Shown here in pieces: positions 61,565 through 64,000 of a stretch of DNA of 64,000 nucleotides (within the stretch, counting starts at the first letter, position 1; each line of letters opens with the position of its first letter). The stretch is from positions 1-64,000 of the forward strand of contig JBQCHY010000004.1 in NCBI GenBank assembly GCA_051954235.1. Reading direction: 5' to 3'. The position numbers and the translations under genes were made by a program. The notes below the pieces were generated by a model that searched no databases, was not told where the DNA came from, and was given only the letters and a program-made list of their open reading frames with translations. Source of the stretch: 62-47 sp051954235. Lineage in GTDB: Bacteria; Pseudomonadota; Alphaproteobacteria; Rhizobiales; Xanthobacteraceae.

Positions 61565-62350
61565 ATGAGTGCTTTTCAGCAGTCTCCGAATTGGAAAGAC
61601 GCGGCGCGGGACGCCGATGACGATAACCCGGAGGACGGCCGCTTGATGAGCGAGCGGATCGCAAGCGAGATCCGCAACGCGGTTCTCAGCGGTGAAATGC
61701 GCCCGGGAATGCGTATCCGGCAAGAACTTCTGGCCGCGCATTTCGGTGCCAGCCGCATTCCGGTGCGCGAGGCGTTGAAGCAACTCGAGAACGAAGGGCT
61801 TGTTGCTCTGGCGCCGAACCGGGGTGCCTGGATTGCGGACGTCAATTCGGAAGAATCAATCGAAATCTACAAAATCCGCGAGGCCGTGGAGCCGCTCGCT
61901 CTCGGTGAAAGCGTGCCGAACCTGACCGACGACGAAATCGAGGCGCTCGATCGCATCGTTCACGAACTTGAACACATCACCGTTTTCGAGGATTACATTC
62001 AGCTCGATCGCGAATTCCACCTGCGCACCTATGCGGGCGCGCGGATGCCGCAGCTTCTGGCGATGGTCGAGCGGTTCTGGAACAGCACGCAGCATTTCCG
62101 AAGGCGGTTCCTTGAGGATGTCTATGCTCGGCACGGATTTCCGTTTTCCGATCCGCAGCATCTGTTGCTGATGGACGCGATCCGGGCGCGCGATGTCGAT
62201 GCCGCGCAGGTGATGATTCGTCTGCATATTCGCCGAACACGTCTCTTGATAGAAGCAACAGCGAACGATGCGGCTGAGCCAGCGAACCGTGTGCCGTTGC
62301 CTCGGGGCCGCCAACAGGCATCCTACGGGAAAAAAACTCCTCGCAAATAA
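61565..62350 (+). CDS. GntR-family (FCD domain) regulator
   Basis: A 261-aa FadR-subfamily regulator. Winged helix at about residues 28-92: I-A-S-E-I-R-N-A-V-L-S-G-E-M-R-P-G, then A-A-H-F-G-A-S-R-I-P-V-R-E-A-L-K-Q-L-E-N-E-G-L-V. The C-terminal FCD domain is helical, with metal-type histidines in D-R-E-F-H-L near 148, P-Q-H near 196 and L-H-I-R-R-T-R near 220. It lies 29 bases after the ABC operon and probably controls it through the TTGGATACA boxes at 54271-54442. Effector unknown, likely the transported acid or lactone. Confidence 0.88.
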   Translation: MSAFQQSPNWKDAARDADDDNPEDGRLMSERIASEIRNAVLSGEMRPGMRIRQELLAAHFGASRIPVREALKQLENEGLVALAPNRGAWIADVNSEESIEIYKIREAVEPLALGESVPNLTDDEIEALDRIVHELEHITVFEDYIQLDREFHLRTYAGARMPQLLAMVERFWNSTQHFRRRFLEDVYARHGFPFSDPQHLLLMDAIRARDVDAAQVMIRLHIRRTRLLIEATANDAAEPANRVPLPRGRQQASYGKKTPRK

Positions 62351-62432
62351 CTTCGGAAAACAGCACGCGTCGCTGCTGATGTTGGCCGATCATCCTGTAA
62401 CTGCCGCCGCAGAGTCTGTACGCGCGCACAAC

Positions 62433-62458
62433 GGAGCCGAAGCGTCAGCTTCGGCTCC
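62433..62458. terminator. Terminator between convergent gntR and DUF1236 genes
   Basis: GGAGCCGAAGC (62433-62443) and GCTTCGGCTCC (62448-62458) form a perfect 11-bp stem with a GTCA loop; GCTGATTGTTTG follows. Confidence 0.72.
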
Positions 62459-62524
62459 GCTGATTGTTTGAGATCAGCATCGACTCCTGCGACAGGTCGA
62501 TGGGCAGATCTCCTTCGTTATCGA

Positions 62525-63253
62525 TCAGGCCTCGAGCACTGCGACGATCTCATACGTGCGCGGGTTGACGACGATGATCTGTTCCCGAACCAGGAAGAAC
62601 TCGTAACCGCGCCAATCCGGATAAACCGTTACGATATCGGCCGGAAGCGGATGAAAGTGCACCGTTCGCGGAACGCGGGTACCGACCGAAATGTTGAAAT
62701 TGACGTTTGTTTCCGGTTTGACGTGCTGCTCGCGAATGACGGTGGTGATTTTGGTTCGCTGCTCGGTTGAAAGCTTGGCCCCAGCGCCAGCCTGGCCGGT
62801 CGTGGTCTGCGAGCGAGTTTCTGAGCGTTGCGTTCCGTTCTGAGTATCAGTGCCGCGACGCTCCGCGTTCATGTTGTCGTTCTTACGCATGCCCTCGGTC
62901 TCGGAACTCTTTGTCCGGTCGCCTTTCGAGCGTTCCTCGCTGGACTGATGTCCCTTCGTTTCATTCGAACGCATGTCTTGAGCGTTCTGGTGCGAACCCC
63001 TTCCGCTCTCGCCGGATTGAGTCGATTCCTGACGCGGGGTATTCCCGCGGGAATTCTCGGACGGCTGGCTCCGGTTCATTTGCGTGTGTGAGGACTCCGA
63101 GCCCGACTGCGGCGCGGTGGATGGCGAGTGCTGCGTGGAAGTTCCGGTTGAAGGCGTATCCTTGGCACCGCCGGCGCTTTGGCCGAAGGCCACGCTTGTT
63201 CCGGCGAGCAGCGCCAACGCTGCGATAGAGGTCATAAATCGGCTGCGCATCAT
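62525..63253 (-). CDS. DUF1236 exported protein with low-complexity N-terminal half
   Basis: A 242-aa protein. Signal peptide about residues 1-25 (cleavage near A-F-G-Q), then about 130 residues rich in Ser, Glu, Arg, Gly, Thr and Gln that are surely disordered. The C-terminal DUF1236 domain begins near L-S-T-E-Q-R-T-K-I and includes V-N-F-N-I-S-V-G-T-x-V-P and Y-P-D-W-R-G-Y-E-F-F. I chose ATG 63253, preceded by AGGAGAGAG, over an ATG at 63280. The function of DUF1236 is unknown; the protein is probably periplasmic or surface-attached. Confidence 0.85.
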   Translation of the reverse strand: MMRSRFMTSIAALALLAGTSVAFGQSAGGAKDTPSTGTSTQHSPSTAPQSGSESSHTQMNRSQPSENSRGNTPRQESTQSGESGRGSHQNAQDMRSNETKGHQSSEERSKGDRTKSSETEGMRKNDNMNAERRGTDTQNGTQRSETRSQTTTGQAGAGAKLSTEQRTKITTVIREQHVKPETNVNFNISVGTRVPRTVHFHPLPADIVTVYPDWRGYEFFLVREQIIVVNPRTYEIVAVLEA

Positions 63254-63838
63254 GTCTCTCTCCTCTTTCTTGATTCGCACCTCCTCAATAACAAGACAAA
63301 ATCAACGTCGTTCCTGAGGGTAGTGGTTGAATTAAGTAGGAGCGATCAATGCCGAATGATCTATCTGGTGATGCTGTCAACCGGAACTTTGCTCGGACAT
63401 GAAGCGGCGAAGCCCTCGTCCCGATTGCGCCATCGTTGCTGAGGGATGATCGTGCAAGCGACGAGCGAGGCCGCCGGGTAGGATTTGAGTGGAACGCCGT
63501 TGATCTGAACCTGTTCGGAGTTCCGGAACGAATGTTCACTCCGATGAGGTGATTAGTTCCTCCGATCAGCATGAGGCTTCTGATGATAGGCGAGGTTATG
63601 TCTTCAATCGCACATACAGCTGGATCATGCATTCCGAGGATTATGAAGATTTATCAGAGAGCAATAACCCCGAAGAGGCAAGTAAGCTTAACCTTTGTAC
63701 AGGATCATCCGTCGTCAAAGGACGTAACGTCGGCTCTGATTTGGCTTTGCCATATCGGAGCCGACGGAAATGATGGACGTTGGAATCGAGAAAATCGTTC
63801 TTGGAACGAGATCGCTTCGGTGTCGCCGTCGTGAACGA
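63254..63838. other. Intergenic region upstream of DUF1236 gene
   Basis: About 585 bases of mixed, less GC-rich sequence. Overlapping short ORFs on both strands show no motif. The only clear structure is the hairpin at 63729-63765. Confidence 0.45.
63729..63765 (-). terminator. Hairpin downstream of the AMP ligase
   Basis: GTCGGCTC (63729-63736) and GAGCCGAC (63758-63765) form an 8-bp stem around a 21-base loop, extended by TGAT/ATAT. It lies 74 bases past the stop of the minus-strand ligase gene and could end its transcript; no clear T-run on that strand. Confidence 0.4.
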
Positions 63839-64000
63839 TCAGCCGACTTGACGGACCTGCTTCTCCCAGTAGGGACGACGGAGTTCCCGCTTGAGGATCT
63901 TTCCGGCGCCAGAGAGGGGCAGTGGCGTCTCGCTGATGTCGGCGCTGCGCGGGCATTTGTATCCGGCGATCAACGTCTTGCAGAACGCGATCAACTCATC
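63839..64000 (-). CDS. AMP-dependent acyl-CoA synthetase, C-terminal fragment
   Basis: The last 53 codons of a gene that enters from beyond the window end. The translation contains the C-terminal lid of adenylate-forming ligases: E-L-I-A-F-C-K near the start, L-I-A-G-Y-K-C-P-R, then P-L-P-L-S-G-A-G-K-I-L-K-R-E-L-R with the catalytic lysine (the commoner motif is T-x-x-G-K-I-x-K). It ends in R-Q-V-G and TGA (63839-63841 on the minus strand). Substrate unknown. Confidence 0.85.
   Translation of the reverse strand, partial: DELIAFCKTLIAGYKCPRSADISETPLPLSGAGKILKRELRRPYWEKQVRQVG

Overview
The window looks like chromosomal DNA of an alphaproteobacterium of the Nitrobacteraceae (Bradyrhizobium/Afipia/Rhodopseudomonas group). 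The evidence is high GC with GC-biased third positions, a rhizobial-type glpDSTPQUV operon, bioMNY, DUF992/DUF1236/DUF2171 proteins, many CoA-linked catabolic enzymes, and palindromic intergenic repeats of the kind common in that family. This is an inference from gene content; there is no rRNA or other marker gene. I see no tRNA, rRNA, CRISPR array, transposase or phage gene.

Layout. 1-107: tail of an autotransporter beta-barrel. 175-410: MITE-like repeat. 829-5924: ECF biotin transporter bioMNY, translationally coupled to an AMP-forming acyl-CoA ligase, a thiolase-like protein and a MaoC-like hydratase. 6321-8588: YdeP-type molybdopterin oxidoreductase. 8714-19571: a stress module with a second DnaK, a CbpA-type DnaJ and a CbpM-type modulator, an NtrC-class response regulator and its sensor kinase, DUF992 and DUF2171 proteins, several tiny conserved-looking proteins, a Dyp peroxidase with an encapsulin-targeting tail, and a DUF2945 protein. 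19781-28655: glpR and the glycerol/glycerol-3-phosphate operon glpD-S-T-P-Q-U-V. 28835-30640: MerR regulator divergent from an old yellow enzyme. 31070-36873: beta-oxidation genes (thiolase, SDR, crotonase, two acyl-CoA dehydrogenases). 37461-54106: catabolic cluster with a Rieske oxygenase and its reductase, crotonase, SDR, quinone reductase, TetR regulator, FAD oxidoreductase, a complete Liv-type ABC importer with an embedded CoA ligase, an esterase and an acyl-CoA dehydrogenase. 54487-62350: ribose-type ABC importer, one permease of which is fused to an SMP-30-like beta-propeller, with a second propeller protein and a GntR regulator. 62525-64000: DUF1236 protein and the end of another AMP ligase.

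The most interesting reading is the stress module. Three near-perfect sigma-54 (-24/-12) promoters (8714, 16822, 17233) each have a palindrome related to GGACAANTTGTCC centred 59-60 bp upstream. At two of them there is a second copy exactly 23 bp further upstream. The only sigma-54 activator in the window lies between these promoters. This suggests a sigma-54-controlled chaperone/peroxidase regulon run by the local two-component system. A related palindrome pair lies upstream of the YdeP-type gene, but without a recognisable sigma-54 promoter.

Other regulatory circuits can be read directly: a 19-bp-spacer MerR promoter before the old yellow enzyme, a 10-bp inverted repeat before glpD, a shared CCGGAY-N3-CG motif at four promoters of the Rieske cluster (probable TetR operator), and three TTGGATACA boxes before the sugar-type ABC operon (probable GntR operator).
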